From Platycnemis pennipes (taxonomy: Eukaryota; Arthropoda; Insecta; Odonata; Platycnemididae): a stretch of DNA of 64,000 nucleotides. A program made the translations under genes and the position numbers. A model generated the notes under the pieces. That model saw nothing but the letters and a program-made list of their open reading frames with translations, did not search any database and was not told the origin of the DNA. Below are positions 40,553 to 51,416 of the stretch, one piece after another. Location: contig OW121852.1 of assembly GCA_933228895.1 (NCBI GenBank), positions 126,041,544 to 126,105,543 of the forward strand, read 5' to 3'. The stretch's first letter is position 1; every line of letters starts with the position of its first letter.

Positions 40553-41900
40553 TACGAGGGCAGTTTTTTTTCAACCTCCGATTGGACATAAATAAAAGAA
40601 AAAGTGAAAATTAAAAAATGTTTTTACTACTAAAAGTTATGTACACTTATGGCTACTTTTCCACATAATCACCTTGACGATTGAGGCATTTGTCGTACCT
40701 GTGGACAAGCTTTACAATGCCCTCTTCATAAAATGTTGCCGCCAATGAATAACAATGAGGCTTGACGTTGTCTTGAAGCTCCTCGATGGTTTGGAAATGC
40801 TGCCCTCCTAGCCACTTCTTCAGTTTAGGGAACAGATGGACGTCACTCGGAGCTAGGTCGGGGCTGTGTGGCGGGTGATCGAAAATGTCCCATTGGAATT
40901 GCTCAAGGAGCCGTTGGATTGCACCAGCACTGTGAGGCCGGACGTTGTCATGGATCAAAATGATTCGAGAAGTCAGCATGCCTCTTCTTTTGTTTTGAAT
41001 GGCTTTCTTAGTAAAGTGAAAACTTAGTAAAGTTTCACAATAAACAGCGGCATTAATCGTTGTTCCCTTCTGCATGAACTCCACAAGCAACACACCTTTT
41101 TGGACCAACACACGGTTGCCATTACCTTTCGATTGTTAAAGGTTTGTTTGAATTTTTTGGTTTGTTTGGTGATGTGTGTGCATCCATTATCGTGATTGTC
41201 GCTTTGTTTCGGGTGTGTCATATTGAATCCACGTCTCATCACCCGTCACAATTGATTTCAATACGTCTTCTCTTTCAGCGGCATAATGGTCAAGGAACGT
41301 CAAAGCTGAAGCTATTCGGCGAGTTTTGTGGTTGTCGGTCAAAATGTTTGGGACTTAGAACACAAAGTGTTTTGAAGCCTAAATTTTCCGTAACAATAGA
41401 GTACAGAGAAGATATTGAAACTTCCGTAAATTCCATAGACAAAGCACTTATGGTGAACCTACGGTTTTCTCTAACCACTTCGTCCACTCGTTGAACAAGG
41501 CCGTCTGTAGCGACAGACTTGCGTCCTGGACCCCCTTCATCATGCACATCATCAAATGTCCACCCCTTCATCATGTCTTCAAATTTTCGACACCATTCAG
41601 GCACAACAACAGTACTCATAAAGTTTTCTCCACGCACTCGGCTCATTCTTCGATGAATTTCTACAGCACTATTCCCTTCTGCTTGCATAAAACTTCGCAA
41701 TTCGCACTTGGTGGGAGAATCAATCGAGGTGGACATGTTTATGTGACAGCTACTTAGCACAGACTGACGACTTCAGCTCGGCAGTGACAGAGCGTGTGGT
41801 ACGGGAGATACGCAGTTGCCTACTGTGCACACCACCCGCCTGTCGCTTGTCTGGCGTTTATGCTGTGCGATCGGAGGTTGAAAAAAAAACTGCCCTCGTA
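40553..41900 (-). mobile_element. Mariner transposon
   Basis: The two ends are inverted repeats: CGAGGGCAGTTTTTTTTCAA at 40555 and TTGAAAAAAAAACTGCCCTC ending at 41898, each continuing with CCTCCG, about 27 bp in all. They are flanked by the TA dinucleotide at 40553-40554 and 41899-41900, the universal Tc1/mariner target. Total length is about 1.35 kb, typical for mariner. The transposase lies on the minus strand and is frameshifted. Confidence 0.92.
40653..41736 (-). pseudogene. Mariner transposase (DD34D), frameshifted
   Basis: The likely start is the Met at 41736 (MSTSIDSPTKCELRSFMQ), not the Met at 41760 in frame, because mariner proteins begin shortly before the first helix-turn-helix. 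The N-terminal part shows the helix-turn-helix region and WCRKFEDMMKGWTFDDVHDEG-like text (here split to respect the family pattern). The middle (41290-41111) has at least two frameshifts around the first catalytic Asp (an ETW-type region near 41225). The C-terminal part has the second Asp in LIHDNVRPHSA and the third in HSPDLAPSDVHLFP, with 34 residues between. The family usually has Y after the last D; here it is V. The protein would cut and rejoin DNA at TA sites, but this copy is broken. Confidence 0.9.
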
Positions 41901-42605
41901 CTATACTGGGTGGAGAGCACTTTCAATGCAGTACTACGTCCGTCAGATTTAAGTGAAGTATAGTAAGTTCACTTTATATGTGAAGTACTGGACCTTTAGG
42001 CGTTAAGAGAATGATATTTCCGACGCTGGTTTTATCTCCAGTCTTCCTCTGTCCCCGGAATAATTTTATTTAGGAAAAACTCTAATGTTTAAAGGTGCAA
42101 ACAAACCAAGTTGTCGGTCTCCGCCTCTGGTAACAATAAGGAATTGAGGAAGGAAAGCAGTTACTGCTGAAAGAATTCAACCACAACTCGTGTCCGTTTT
42201 TTCGTCTCTCTTTTCCACTTATTCGGACGTGTTACAGTGATCACTCGGGGTCTTGCAGAGGTGAAGAAAGTGGGCATTTTGTTTTCTTAATAATGATAAG
42301 TGCATAGCGTATTACTATTCCTCCATCACCCCATTTATTTATGGCGTAATGGTCTCTTTTATTCTTTATCAGTGGATGGTGGATTCCCATGGGGCACAAG
42401 AGGGAAGATGATATGTGCATGACATTTGTATTCTAATACTATTACACTTTCGTATGAAAATAACCGTATGTACATACAATGCGGATATGGTGATTTTTTT
42501 TAACTTGAAGAATTAGTGCAAAAGCATGTTTTTTTACTTTAAAAATGAACCTCCTGGAATTCTTTCGAAAATTATTGTTAAACGACATATAGAAACCTAT
42601 AAAGA
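41901..42605. other. Unassigned sequence
   Basis: Nothing recognised. Confidence 0.4.
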
Positions 42606-42609
42606 TTAA

Positions 42610-43102
42610 GTCTACTGAAGTCTACTGGGAAATACGAGCGTAGAAATAAGGAAACAGTTCATCATAACATACATCTGGAGCATGTTTCTTTACGGCAGTG
42701 AGGCATGGACGATTAGAGCAGAGGAGAAGAAAAGGGTGGAAGCATTTGAAATGTGGTGCTACCGAAGAATGATGAAGATAAAATAGATTGACCGAGTGGC
42801 AAATGAAGAAGTCCTAAGAAGAGTGGGAGAAAAGAGAAGTCTACTGAAAACTCTCAAAAGAAGAAGGGACAACTTAATCGGCCATATCTTGAGACACGAT
42901 GGCCTGATGAAGACTATCGCCTAGGGAAATGTGAACGGGAAGATTGGAAAAGGCAGGCCTCTTATGAGATACATGGAACAGGCTGTGAAGGATGTAAAAG
43001 AGAAGAATTACATCACAATGAAAAGGTTGGCCGATAGAAGAATCGAGTGGAGGGCTGCGTCAAACCAATCCTAGGATTGTTGACCAATGATGATGATGAT
43101 AA
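42610..43102 (+). pseudogene. RTE retrotransposon 3' fragment
   Basis: It starts with STEVYWEIRA-like remnants, then NTSVEIRKQFIITYIWSMFL-like, YGSEAWTIRAEEKKRVEAFE, MWCYRRMMKIK, LIGHILRHDGLMKTI, and ends with CAATCCTAGGATTG (43066-43079) and the (TGA)n tail at 43088-43101. Stops include TAG at 42784 and near 42923. The 5' part is missing. Confidence 0.85.
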
Positions 43103-44510
43103 AGTCTACCGAAAATTCTGGGCAAACCATATAGATATGTCGATAGCAATGGATTAGCTATGCTTAGGGTCTTTTGGAACATTGAAGAGAGTAGCCTTTC
43201 GGATATCCTTACATCTGTGTTACTTTATCTCGGCCTGAAACGAAATTTGAGGCGTATGTGTACCATTTCCCCTCTCCTAGTTTACACTCTTCCATACTCA
43301 CTGGAGAGATACCAGGAACTCTGACGTCAAAGTTCTTGTCCTAACAATATGGCGGCATATGTTGGAATGTTATCTTTCCTGCCTAAACTTTCTTGAAAAC
43401 CTGCACCTTGTGCATATTTTCCATAAATACTTTTGAGTTTGATATCTAATAGAAAAATGAAAGAGGATTCAAGTACGAACCATATTAGGTCGTGGAACAC
43501 AACAAAGACAAGGGAAATACAAAGAGGGGCCTTGCATGAATCCTTGATATTTTTTTAAAATCTGATAGCACGATTGAAAATATTTATAAAAACACGTTCA
43601 AATGATTCTCCAAGACTGTTTAGGTAGAAATTATTCCGAATGAAAATTAGCATATTTTAAATCCCTATCACTAGTCGCGATATCTATGTTAAATAAAATG
43701 ATGACGTCAGTTTTGCCACTCTTGCCAGTGAATATAGAAGGTTCTAACTAGGAAAGGGAAAATGGTACATACTTGCTTCCGTCCGGGATAAACTAAGACG
43801 TCATGATTAATAATGGCTTAAACAGCCGAAAATCTTTTTTTTTCAATGTACCAACAGATCCTGAAATGAAAAACTTAGATCGAAATCTATACATTTCCCA
43901 TGTCCTAATTAATAAATTCCCTCATCCTTAGTTAATCTCTGATCATACCAAAATAATAAATGCCTTCTTCCTATTTCACTTTACTTCCTCCAATGCCCGT
44001 GATTTTCAGATCAAACGCATACTCGTTACTTATAGCATAACTGGAAGAGAATCACGCTACTTTTTTTGATTGGTTCCTCAACAGTTAAAGGCTAATAAAA
44101 TTCTCTAAAGTTCCCTGAGGCTACCCGCTGAAGTTTTACAGTGAACCTCTTTTGGTAGACATTGGAAACTATGCTCTATCTTTGTTGGCGTATAGGAGAA
44201 ATTAATATAGTCATCTTGCATAAAACCATACTCACGTTACGTCGGAAGTACGGCAAAGCCTCTTCCTTTTAAGTAAGAGGAAATTCCTTCGAAGCTTGCG
44301 TAGCGAGATAAAATAAAAGATATCTGGTTCCAACGACGACGCCATTAACTTTATTTCATTACCGCCGTAAAGATGTGAGGAAATCCGAATCGTGGGGCCA
44401 CCAGTCCACAATTGGAGCAATGGAATGCGATTGGTGATCTAATACTAGGTCAGCACCATTTCCCATCCGCATTTCATAGGCCATAAACATTATGCGATGA
44501 CTTAAACGAC
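43103..44510. other. Unassigned AT-rich sequence
   Basis: No repeat family, ORF above 65 codons or RNA signal recognised. Confidence 0.4.
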
Positions 44511-44512
44511 TG

Positions 44513-44595
44513 CTATCCGGGCGGGACTCGAACCCACGACCGTCGCTCAAAGGAGACGGCAAAGTAACCCTTACCGTCAACCTTCCTCTCTACCA
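44513..44595 (-). mobile_element. tRNA-like SINE head or pseudo-tRNA
   Basis: The minus strand contains GGTCGTGGGTTCGAGTCCCG (B box) preceded by GAGAGGAAGGTTGACGGTAA (A-box region) with about 50 bases between. No proper cloverleaf closes. It is a different sequence from SINE families 1 and 2. Confidence 0.5.
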
Positions 44596-44998
44596 TATTA
44601 TGCTTTGTTACTCCCAATATTTTTTTATGGGTGAGCGAAATTTTTACGGCAAGCTTCTCCCAGTGATATAAAAGCGTTAAACTTGCGCAGTTGGCATCCT
44701 TGTAAATCACATCCACTTCCCCATCCGCCCACATTGATTGAGGAGATTTGAAAACAGAATCGTAAAGTATTATTGATTGGCAGTTACTTGTTATGAAAAG
44801 CTCTGTTGAAACAAATGCCGGGGGCAAGTGAGGATGACGAGCTCTCGGATTACACTCTCGGGGGAAGGAGAGTGCGTTGTAAACATCCGGTATCGATCGC
44901 TGCGATGGGCTGAAAGGAAATATTGGAGGAAATGAAGTGAACTAGGAAGAAGACATTTATTATTTTGGTATGAACAGAGATGGTGGAAGCCAACAATA
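44596..44998. other. Unassigned sequence
   Basis: Nothing recognised. Confidence 0.35.
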
Positions 44999-44999
44999 A

Positions 45000-45562
45000 A
45001 TAATCAGTAGAATAGCCCTGGAAAAGAGGACGTTCTATCAAAAGAATTATCTATTTACTGCTGGAAATACATGCGTAGAAGTAAGGAAACAGTTCATCAG
45101 AACATACATCTGGAGCGTGTTCTTAAATGGCGGTGAGGCATAGACGATGACAGCCTCGGAGAAGAATATGGTGGAAGTTTTCGAAATATGGTGCTACCGA
45201 AGAATGATGAAGATAAAAATGGATCGATCGAGTGACAAACGAAGAAGTGCTAAGAAGAGTGGGAGAAAAGAGAAGCATGCTGAAAACTCTAAAAAGAAGA
45301 AGGGACAATTTAATCGGCCATATCTTAAGACACGATGGCCTGTTGAAGACAATTGTCGAAGGAAAAGTGAACGGGAAGAATGGAAAAGGCAGGCTTCGTA
45401 TGAGATACATGAAACCTCGTATGAGATGTATGGAATAAGTAGTGAAGGATGTGAAAGAGAAGAATTACGTCACAATGAAGAGGTTGGCCAATGGAAGAAT
45501 CGATTGGAGGTCTGCGTCTCTAGGCAACCTTAGGATTGTTGACCGATGATGATGATGATCAG
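45000..45562 (+). pseudogene. RTE retrotransposon 3' fragment
   Basis: It begins RIALEKRTFYQKNYLFTAGN-like, then EVRKQFIRTYIWSVFLNGGE, MVEVFEIWCYRRMMKIK (then a +1 shift near 45215), VLRRVGEKRSMLKTLKRRR and HILRHDGLLKTIVEGKVNG. A 24-bp internal duplication (CGTATGAGATACATG/CGTATGAGATGTATG) lies near 45407-45432. The 3' palindrome is decayed (AACCTTAGGATTG) but the GATGATGATGAT tail (45545-45559) is present. Confidence 0.85.
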
Positions 45563-45937
45563 AGATAAACTTAGGAAGAAGGAATTTCTTAGTTACGACA
45601 TCCCATACGAAGAAGGTATTCTACGAGAGAAAATGTTCTTTAAGCAAGAAAAGCAAGCCTGTATGTAACGAAACTATATTCGGGCGTACACCTGGACCAT
45701 ATGCCTTTTAACGAGCATTTTATTTTCGTAGTTTCGGAATTATTGTGAAAATAAAATGGATAATTATAGAGAGAGGATGGAATAGAAAAGAATTTACCTT
45801 AATTAGTAAGCACTAATATTCCTCGGCTTCCTCCAACCATCGTATTGGAACTATATAAGCTCGTTTTTGTTACCAAAGTTAAGGTATTTTGTATTTCCAG
45901 CCTTGCTAAGGAGTTAAAAGTTATCTTAGCTCATATA
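45563..45937. other. Unassigned sequence
   Basis: Nothing recognised. Confidence 0.35.
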
Positions 45938-46600
45938 CAACAGTTTTGACCCTAGTTAGGTAAATATTTCGATTTTTTCTTTTTTTGCTGTTATCGTTAA
46001 TATTGTTTTTTATTCAAAGTGCATATCTATTGGTGAAAACTGTGTAAATATTTCATTGTTGTCTTTTGTTTTCTTGTTAATGTGGTTGGTGATGCAATCC
46101 TGACTAATTTTGTACTTAACCTAGACAGATCAGTTTTGACTCTAGTCGGGTAAGTATTTCAAGTATTTTTCTTGTTTTTGTCGTTAATTTTGTTTTTTAT
46201 GCAAATGCACGGGACCTTTGGCTTTCCGGGCCACTGCGGAAAGCCAAAGGTCCCGTGTTCGATTCCCGGTCCAGGTGAATTTTTTCGCATGGCAATTAAT
46301 GTGAATTTCACCGCCGTTCACGCGGCAGGCTTGAAATATCCTACCTTGGCAAAACTTGTCAAAATATTTCGATATTGTCATTTGTTTTCTTGCAATTATG
46401 GCTGGTGATGAAATCCTGAAGGATTTTGTACTAAGATATTGAAATTAATAAGGGTATTATCTTGAAAAATATGTTTTTCAGCCATGTAAAGGATGTAAAA
46501 AGGTACTTTAGTTTCTAATGCAAACAGTTTCGACCTTATCTTAAGAAAAAAATTAAGGTTTTTTGCTTGTTTTGTTAACCTTTTGTTCATGTTTTGTGAG
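45938..46600 (+). repeat. Imperfect tandem repeat (~190-200-bp unit) interrupted by a SINE
   Basis: The sequence CAGTTTTGACCCTAGTTAGG... with TTTTTGCTGTTATCGTTAAT, then CTTTTGTTTTCTTG...GGTGATGCAATCCTGA, recurs as CAGTTTTGACTCTAGTCGGG at about 46130 and ...GGTGATGAAATCCTGAAGG at about 46402. A third, weaker start (CAGTTTCGACCTTATCTTAA) is near 46525. The second unit is split by a family-2 SINE at 46222-46352. Confidence 0.6.
46222..46352 (+). mobile_element. tRNA-derived SINE, family 2, 5' truncated
   Basis: GGAAAGCCAAAGGTCCCGTG, the B box TTCGATTCCCGGTCCAGGTG, and the body GCATGGCAATTAATGTGAAT and TTCACGCGGCAGGCTTGAAA match the copy at 40118-40275. The A-box part is missing. Upstream, GGGACCTTTGGCTTTCCGGG (46209) is an inverted copy of the start, so the insert opens with a small hairpin. 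Confidence 0.75.
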
Positions 46601-46994
46601 CGTAGTTACGTATGCACCCCGACGGATATCGCATAAAATCTCTGAAATTTTAAAGGGTTCTGTCATATGATATTATGCTTTACAAATCGATATTGTTATA
46701 CTGTTGACCCTCAGGGGCCTTGTTTTACAGAATCATTTTAACTGTTCTACTCCTGGCCAAAGTTCTGTACGATCTAATATAATGCATCACATTGTAATTA
46801 AAATGTTTTATGTATTCCACTAGAACCTAGGGGACGTAGATCCCACGTTCTCAATAAAGTTATTATTTTTGTATTATTCAACTTTTTCCCAGTTTAACAA
46901 AAAATGAATGCATGTACTAACACCCGATCTATTGGCCTCTATGGGTGATCTTTTGAATGGTGGCCGGCACATTGGCCCAACAGGTCTACGTGCC
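46601..46994. other. Unassigned sequence
   Basis: Nothing recognised. Confidence 0.4.
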
Positions 46995-46997
46995 TAA

Positions 46998-47741
46998 AGG
47001 CCGTTTTACACGGTCATTGAAACTGCGCAAGTTGATGTTGATTGCGTTTGAGCAGTCGTCTGCGAAAGTCCGTGACGTAGAGGATTGCGAGGACGCTTGC
47101 TTGATAGCTTTACACGGTGCAATCGTCGGTGCATTATGTCAGTGACAATATACCATTCAGTAGCGGTAATACTGTCAATATATCGCATAACGTCAAGATA
47201 TGTTAAGTAGCAATTAATTGGACGTGAAAGATGCGATAAATTACCACCACTTTAAAATATGTTTTAAGCCATAGTCTAAACGGTCTAAACATAATAGTGG
47301 AGACCCTAGTCCCGTATACTTAGCCCAAAATTTCCACCACGAACGAACGGATGTGGGCCAAGGTAACAGGTTCTTCCTTTACGCACGAAATTTAAGCTTC
47401 CACGTGATTGATCGCCCAGCTCAGCATTATTGCACTTTATTCACTACCTAAGGAGTTGAGTGCAAACAAAAACACCCAACTCAATCGTCAACAACCTATT
47501 TAATTGCTAGAATTCCCCAGGCAGTTCGTTGCCGCTACATCTGCACCATCTTGTGAGAGAAATAAACTTCGAACTTGCGCGAACGCATGTATCAGATCAG
47601 AACTTGTTCTAATTTGCTCGCAAGCGTTCGCGCAGTGGCGCTGCCTGTCCTCGCAAGTCGTCGCTTTACGCGACGCAATATTTCTTGCGCAAGTGTTCTC
47701 GAAACAGCCTGCGCAGTATCAATTACCGTGTAAAACGGCCT
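46998..47741. mobile_element. 744-bp Harbinger-like MITE with TAA target duplication
   Basis: The left end AGGCCGTTTTACACGGTCAT and right end ACCGTGTAAAACGGCCT are inverted, and the match extends with ATTGA-ACTGCGCA-like sequence for about 33 bp. TAA flanks both ends (46995-46997 and 47742-47744). The 3-bp TAA target and the TTTTACACGG ends fit PIF/Harbinger non-autonomous elements. It is distinct in sequence from the 535-bp pair. CGCAAGNNTTCGCG-like words recur near both ends. No transposase ORF. Confidence 0.8.
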
Positions 47742-47744
47742 TAA

Positions 47745-47939
47745 GAGTAAATCCACAAAAATTTTAATCTAATCTAACATCATATTAACGTGAAGTATCT
47801 CTTAATTTTGTGCTTCAACACAATTACATTGCCAACCAAGTTTATGAAAACATCTTTTTACTTACCTTGCTGCAAATCAAACTGATTCTCATCTATCTCC
47901 AACTGAAAGATAAATATAAGTAATAATTGTAGAATTATT
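47745..47939. other. Unassigned spacer
   Basis: Nothing recognised. Confidence 0.35.
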
Positions 47940-48690
47940 GATAATCCTTTAGTGCAGTACAAACTAACTACGGGATAATCTGCTGGGAAAGTGCCTATAA
48001 AAATTCGCTCAACCCATTGCTAATTCTCCATAAAGCAATAGTGAGACTGATCGCTAGAAAATGTCAATTTGAACAGTCCTTCCCCAATTTTGTGGATTTT
48101 AAGTTACTCCCTTTACGTCACATCGTCAACTTTACGTTACGTCATCTTTACGATTACAAAGTATTGATATTGTTCTACCTCAGAAGTGTGATAAATCTAC
48201 GAAAGAACCAAAAACCAATGTATATAACCTAATAATTAGAACAATGCATATTTTGCCAAAAACCCAATTCGTCCCTGTTCAAACTTTCATTTATCTATAA
48301 AGGGTTAAAACTATTTATTAGATAGTCAGATAATATAAGAGGCACAGTTAGTTTAAAATTATTTTTGAAAAGAGTAAAAAAATGGTTATTTGATATAGAA
48401 AATCCAGAATCGTTTTTTTTGTTAATATTATGGTTAATACTCACTATAATCTGTATGCGCGACAGGATGAGATTAAAAGACAAACTGTTATTTTTTTCTG
48501 TTAATTTTATGTTACGTATCTAGTCTGTGTTCACTTTTCTTTCTTTCAATTATTCTCCTTGTAATTTGATGTTGAGGTATCCCTAGTACAGGCTATGCCT
48601 AGAAGGGATTCCTAATTTATCCTTATTTAAAAGAAATGTAATATGTGCTTGTAATGTTGTTTTATAGGATAAATAAATATTATTATTAAT
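47940..48690 (+). pseudogene. Jockey-type non-LTR retrotransposon C-terminal end
   Basis: The open frame 48017-48232 encodes LILHKAIVRLIARKCQFEQS, VDFKLLPLRHIVNFTLRHLY and KVLILFYLRS, typical of the post-RT region of jockey-type ORFs, preceded by GIICWESAYKNSLNPL. After a frame change the SYNLR-type tail appears (KPNSSLFKLSFIYKGLKLF-like at about 48255-48310), then KLFLKRVKKWLFDI-like. The 3' UTR ends in TAAATAAATATTATTATTA near 48690. It is a different subfamily from the 35.7-kb copy. Confidence 0.75.
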
Positions 48691-48948
48691 TAATTAACAT
48701 ACGTGAGGATGCAGAACAATCTCAACGATGTTAAATCGGTACAATGCTAGCTAACAGGGTAGTTTCATCCATCAAGGAAACAGTAATCATTAATTACGAT
48801 TCGAGTCCCTCCATAAATGTATTCATTATACCTGAATAATTCGGATTGAAAAATGCCAGCTAACAAGAGAGTGAAACGCCAATTTTAAGTTCATTTGAAA
48901 AAGGTCAGAAACGGTGTGACTACGGCAGCCTTGTTGGAAAAAGAATAG
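48691..48948. other. Unassigned spacer
   Basis: Nothing recognised. Confidence 0.35.
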
Positions 48949-48949
48949 T

Positions 48950-49815
48950 TCTCCTCCTAGCACTTACAACATAAGTAATAATGAATTAACAATCCATACC
49001 ATATGGAATCCATTAAATATCTTGGAATAGGACTGACACATGATCTTTCCTGGGGAAAACACATACGTGAAATAATGGGGAAATCTAATCGTAAACTGGG
49101 ATTCATCAAAAGAGTAATGGGTAAATGTGACGATCATTTACGAGAAATCAGCTACTTTTCTCTTGTTGGACCTCATTTGGAATATGCTGCCAGTGTATGG
49201 GATCCCTACGAAATCGGCGTAAATAACGAACTTGAGAGTGTGCAGCGAAGATCGGCAAGGTTTGTAAAGGGACAGTACGATAACTATATTAGCGTAACCA
49301 GTCTATTAAATGAATTAAATTGGGAATCGTTGTCAGATCTCATGGTTGAAATTTAGACTTAATCTCTTAAATAAATTCCAAGAATACATTTTAGTGATGA
49401 CGTTAAAAATATTTTGCGGACTTCCTACTTACTATGGTAGACTGGACCATAATCATAAAATTAGAGAAATTGACTGCCGAGCTGACAGATGATTCAAAAT
49501 GTCCTTCTTTCCTCGTACAATTAGGGATATGAATAGCTGTAAATATATCAAATAGCATAAATAAGAGTGTATCAATAGAGACTATAGGTAGTTGTATGTT
49601 GGTATAAGGACTTCACACTAACCCAACTAACTTTTTTATTGTTTTTGCATGCTTACATTGATATTTTTATCTTTTTTTAAATTGCGAAGTTTAGACTGGA
49701 ATATAATCCAAAATCTTTTTATGAATGATATGTAAGGGATGCTTGGTTGTGTATATTTACCCCCTACCACGAATCTTAATGGTGGATTGCAGGCTATTAT
49801 GTAGATGTGCAGTTT
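48950..49815 (+). pseudogene. CR1-like retrotransposon 3' part, best-preserved C-terminal module
   Basis: The frame 49003-49356 encodes SIKYLGIGLTHDLSWGKHIR, NRKLGFIKRVMGKCDDHLRE, GPHLEYAASVWDPYEIGVNN, LESVQRRSARFVKGQYDNYI and LLNELNWESLSD, the canonical post-palm region of CR1-group RTs. A frameshift at about 49340 passes to RLNLLNKFQ-, YYGRLDHNHKIREIDCRADR- and SFFPRTIRDMNSCKYIK-like parts. It closes with the 3' UTR, stem-loop and TATTATGTAGATGTGCAG. It starts after the RT palm, so it is 5' truncated. Confidence 0.85.
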
Positions 49816-49914
49816 TAGTTGAAAAATTACGTTTTAGCAAATGTTAAAAAACTTTTTATCCGTGCTACTGAATGTAAAAGTGAAAGGACCTCGGATTAGG
49901 CGGATGAAACAGGT

Positions 49915-50185
49915 TGACTGAACAGGTAGACTGGACCCCAATCACAAAATTAGAGATATTGATTACTGAACTGTTAGATTCCAAAATGTCCCTCTTTTCT
50001 CGTACAATTAGGGATATGAATAGCTGTAAATATATCCAATAGCATACATACGAGTGTATCAATGGATAACATAGGTATTTGCATGTTGGTTGCATAAGGA
50101 TTTTAAGCTAACCCAACTAACAGCATTATATTGCATGCTTGCTTTGCAATTTTTATCTTTAAAAAAAATTAAAGGTTAGACTAGT
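49915..50185 (+). pseudogene. Second CR1-like 3' fragment
   Basis: It matches the GRLDPNHKIRDIDYRTVRFK-like block and SLFSRTIRDMNSCKYIQ-like end, then the UTR GCATGTTGGTTGCATAAGGA. The usual terminal stem-loop is missing, as the match ends at about 50185. It lies in the same orientation ~100 bp after the previous copy, so the two may be separate insertions or a segmental duplication. Confidence 0.75.
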
Positions 50186-50280
50186 ATGAGTCGAAGAAAT
50201 ACCCCCAGGCGTTAATTTATGGAATGTTTCCATGGCGAAAATAAAAATGATTTTGTATATTCCACACCTTTTTTGCAACA
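50186..50280. other. Unassigned spacer
   Basis: Nothing recognised. Confidence 0.3.
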
Positions 50281-50330
50281 AACGACTTCGGTTTTAACGA
50301 CTAAAGTGTCATTATCAAGGCAAACCAAAT
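50281..50330 (-). repeat. Degenerate Penelope-type terminal motif
   Basis: On the minus strand GGTTTGCCTTGATAATGACA, then TTTAGTCG, AAAACCGAAGTCGTTTGTTG has the order expected for a hammerhead-like terminal motif (core, GAC...GUC stem, A-rich stretch, then GUCGUUUG). The CUGANGA core reads UUGAUAA and the GAAA is displaced, so no ribozyme is claimed. Confidence 0.35.
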
Positions 50331-51204
50331 AGTGAACAGGTACGCAATTTACATAGCGAGGCATGAGAAATATTACTCACCAGAACTTACAATCCCTAAG
50401 CTCTACTAAAACGTATTCATAATCACCTATGAAAATGTTCAATGCACGGAAAGTCTCCTTTAATGAACATGGCATTAATTGTCATTATCGCAGCTCCGAC
50501 ACTCCCTGCCTCCTGCTACTGAGAAGTCAAGTCTCACGTCATGTCGTAACCATACATTTCGTAACCAACATCTGGCAACCGGAAGTGCAGAGAACGACTG
50601 CTGGGGAATACAAGACGTCATTTTTAAATTGAACGGCTTCAAATACTTACTCGATGGATTATAAACTTTTGTTCGAGAAAATAATGAATAGGGAAACCAC
50701 CCTATTAGCTCATCGATATGAAAGAAGTATAGTTTTCCATAAGGACAAGGCCGAATCAAGGAACAATGCTGCTTCCTCGAGTGCTCAGACCTTGGTATTC
50801 ATTCAGGGAAGAATGGGAATTTAGAAAGAATTGTAATGGTCCTTCATACCGGATAATTGCTCTCGTAAATTTCCTCACAACTTTCCTTTTGCCAGAATTA
50901 CGCTCAGGCAAACAAAGGCGAACATTTCATTTTCATTTGAACTGAATAACATCCTTCCTTTCATCGAACACAGAAGAACAATACACCCTTTCCTTTTAAT
51001 GAGTGACATGGTGTTCAGTCGTAACGAAACGGCTAAGTTTTTTACTTTTGAAACTATGTTTGAACTTAATTACGAACGATATTTGGTAAGTTTTTTAGAC
51101 ATGGGCAACAGAGAACAGGGCTAGGCTTCTTTCAGAGACTTGAGAAAAAAATATGAGAATTTACATTCCAGAAAACATGTTCAATAATTCTGAAATTGAA
51201 AAAT
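50331..51204. other. Unassigned sequence
   Basis: No gene or repeat recognised; ORFs at 50429-50759 overlap on both strands and have no domain. Confidence 0.4.
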
Positions 51205-51416
51205 AAGACGCAATGGCCTGATGGAGACAATCGTCGAGGGAAAAGTGAACGGGAAGAATGGAAAAGTCAAGCCTCGTATGAGATACATGGAACAGGTCGT
51301 TGATGATGTAAAAGAGAAGAATTACGTCAATATGAATAGTTTGGCCGATAGAAGAATCAAGTGGAGGGTTGCGTCAAATAAATCCTAGGATTGTTGACAG
51401 ATGATGATGATAATAA
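51205..51416 (+). pseudogene. RTE retrotransposon 3' end
   Basis: It starts within KTRRNGLMETIVEGKVNGKN-like sequence and ends with AAATCCTAGGATTG (51380-51393), TTGACAGATGATGATGATAA. The 5' part is lost. The final 200 bp are well preserved. Confidence 0.82.
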
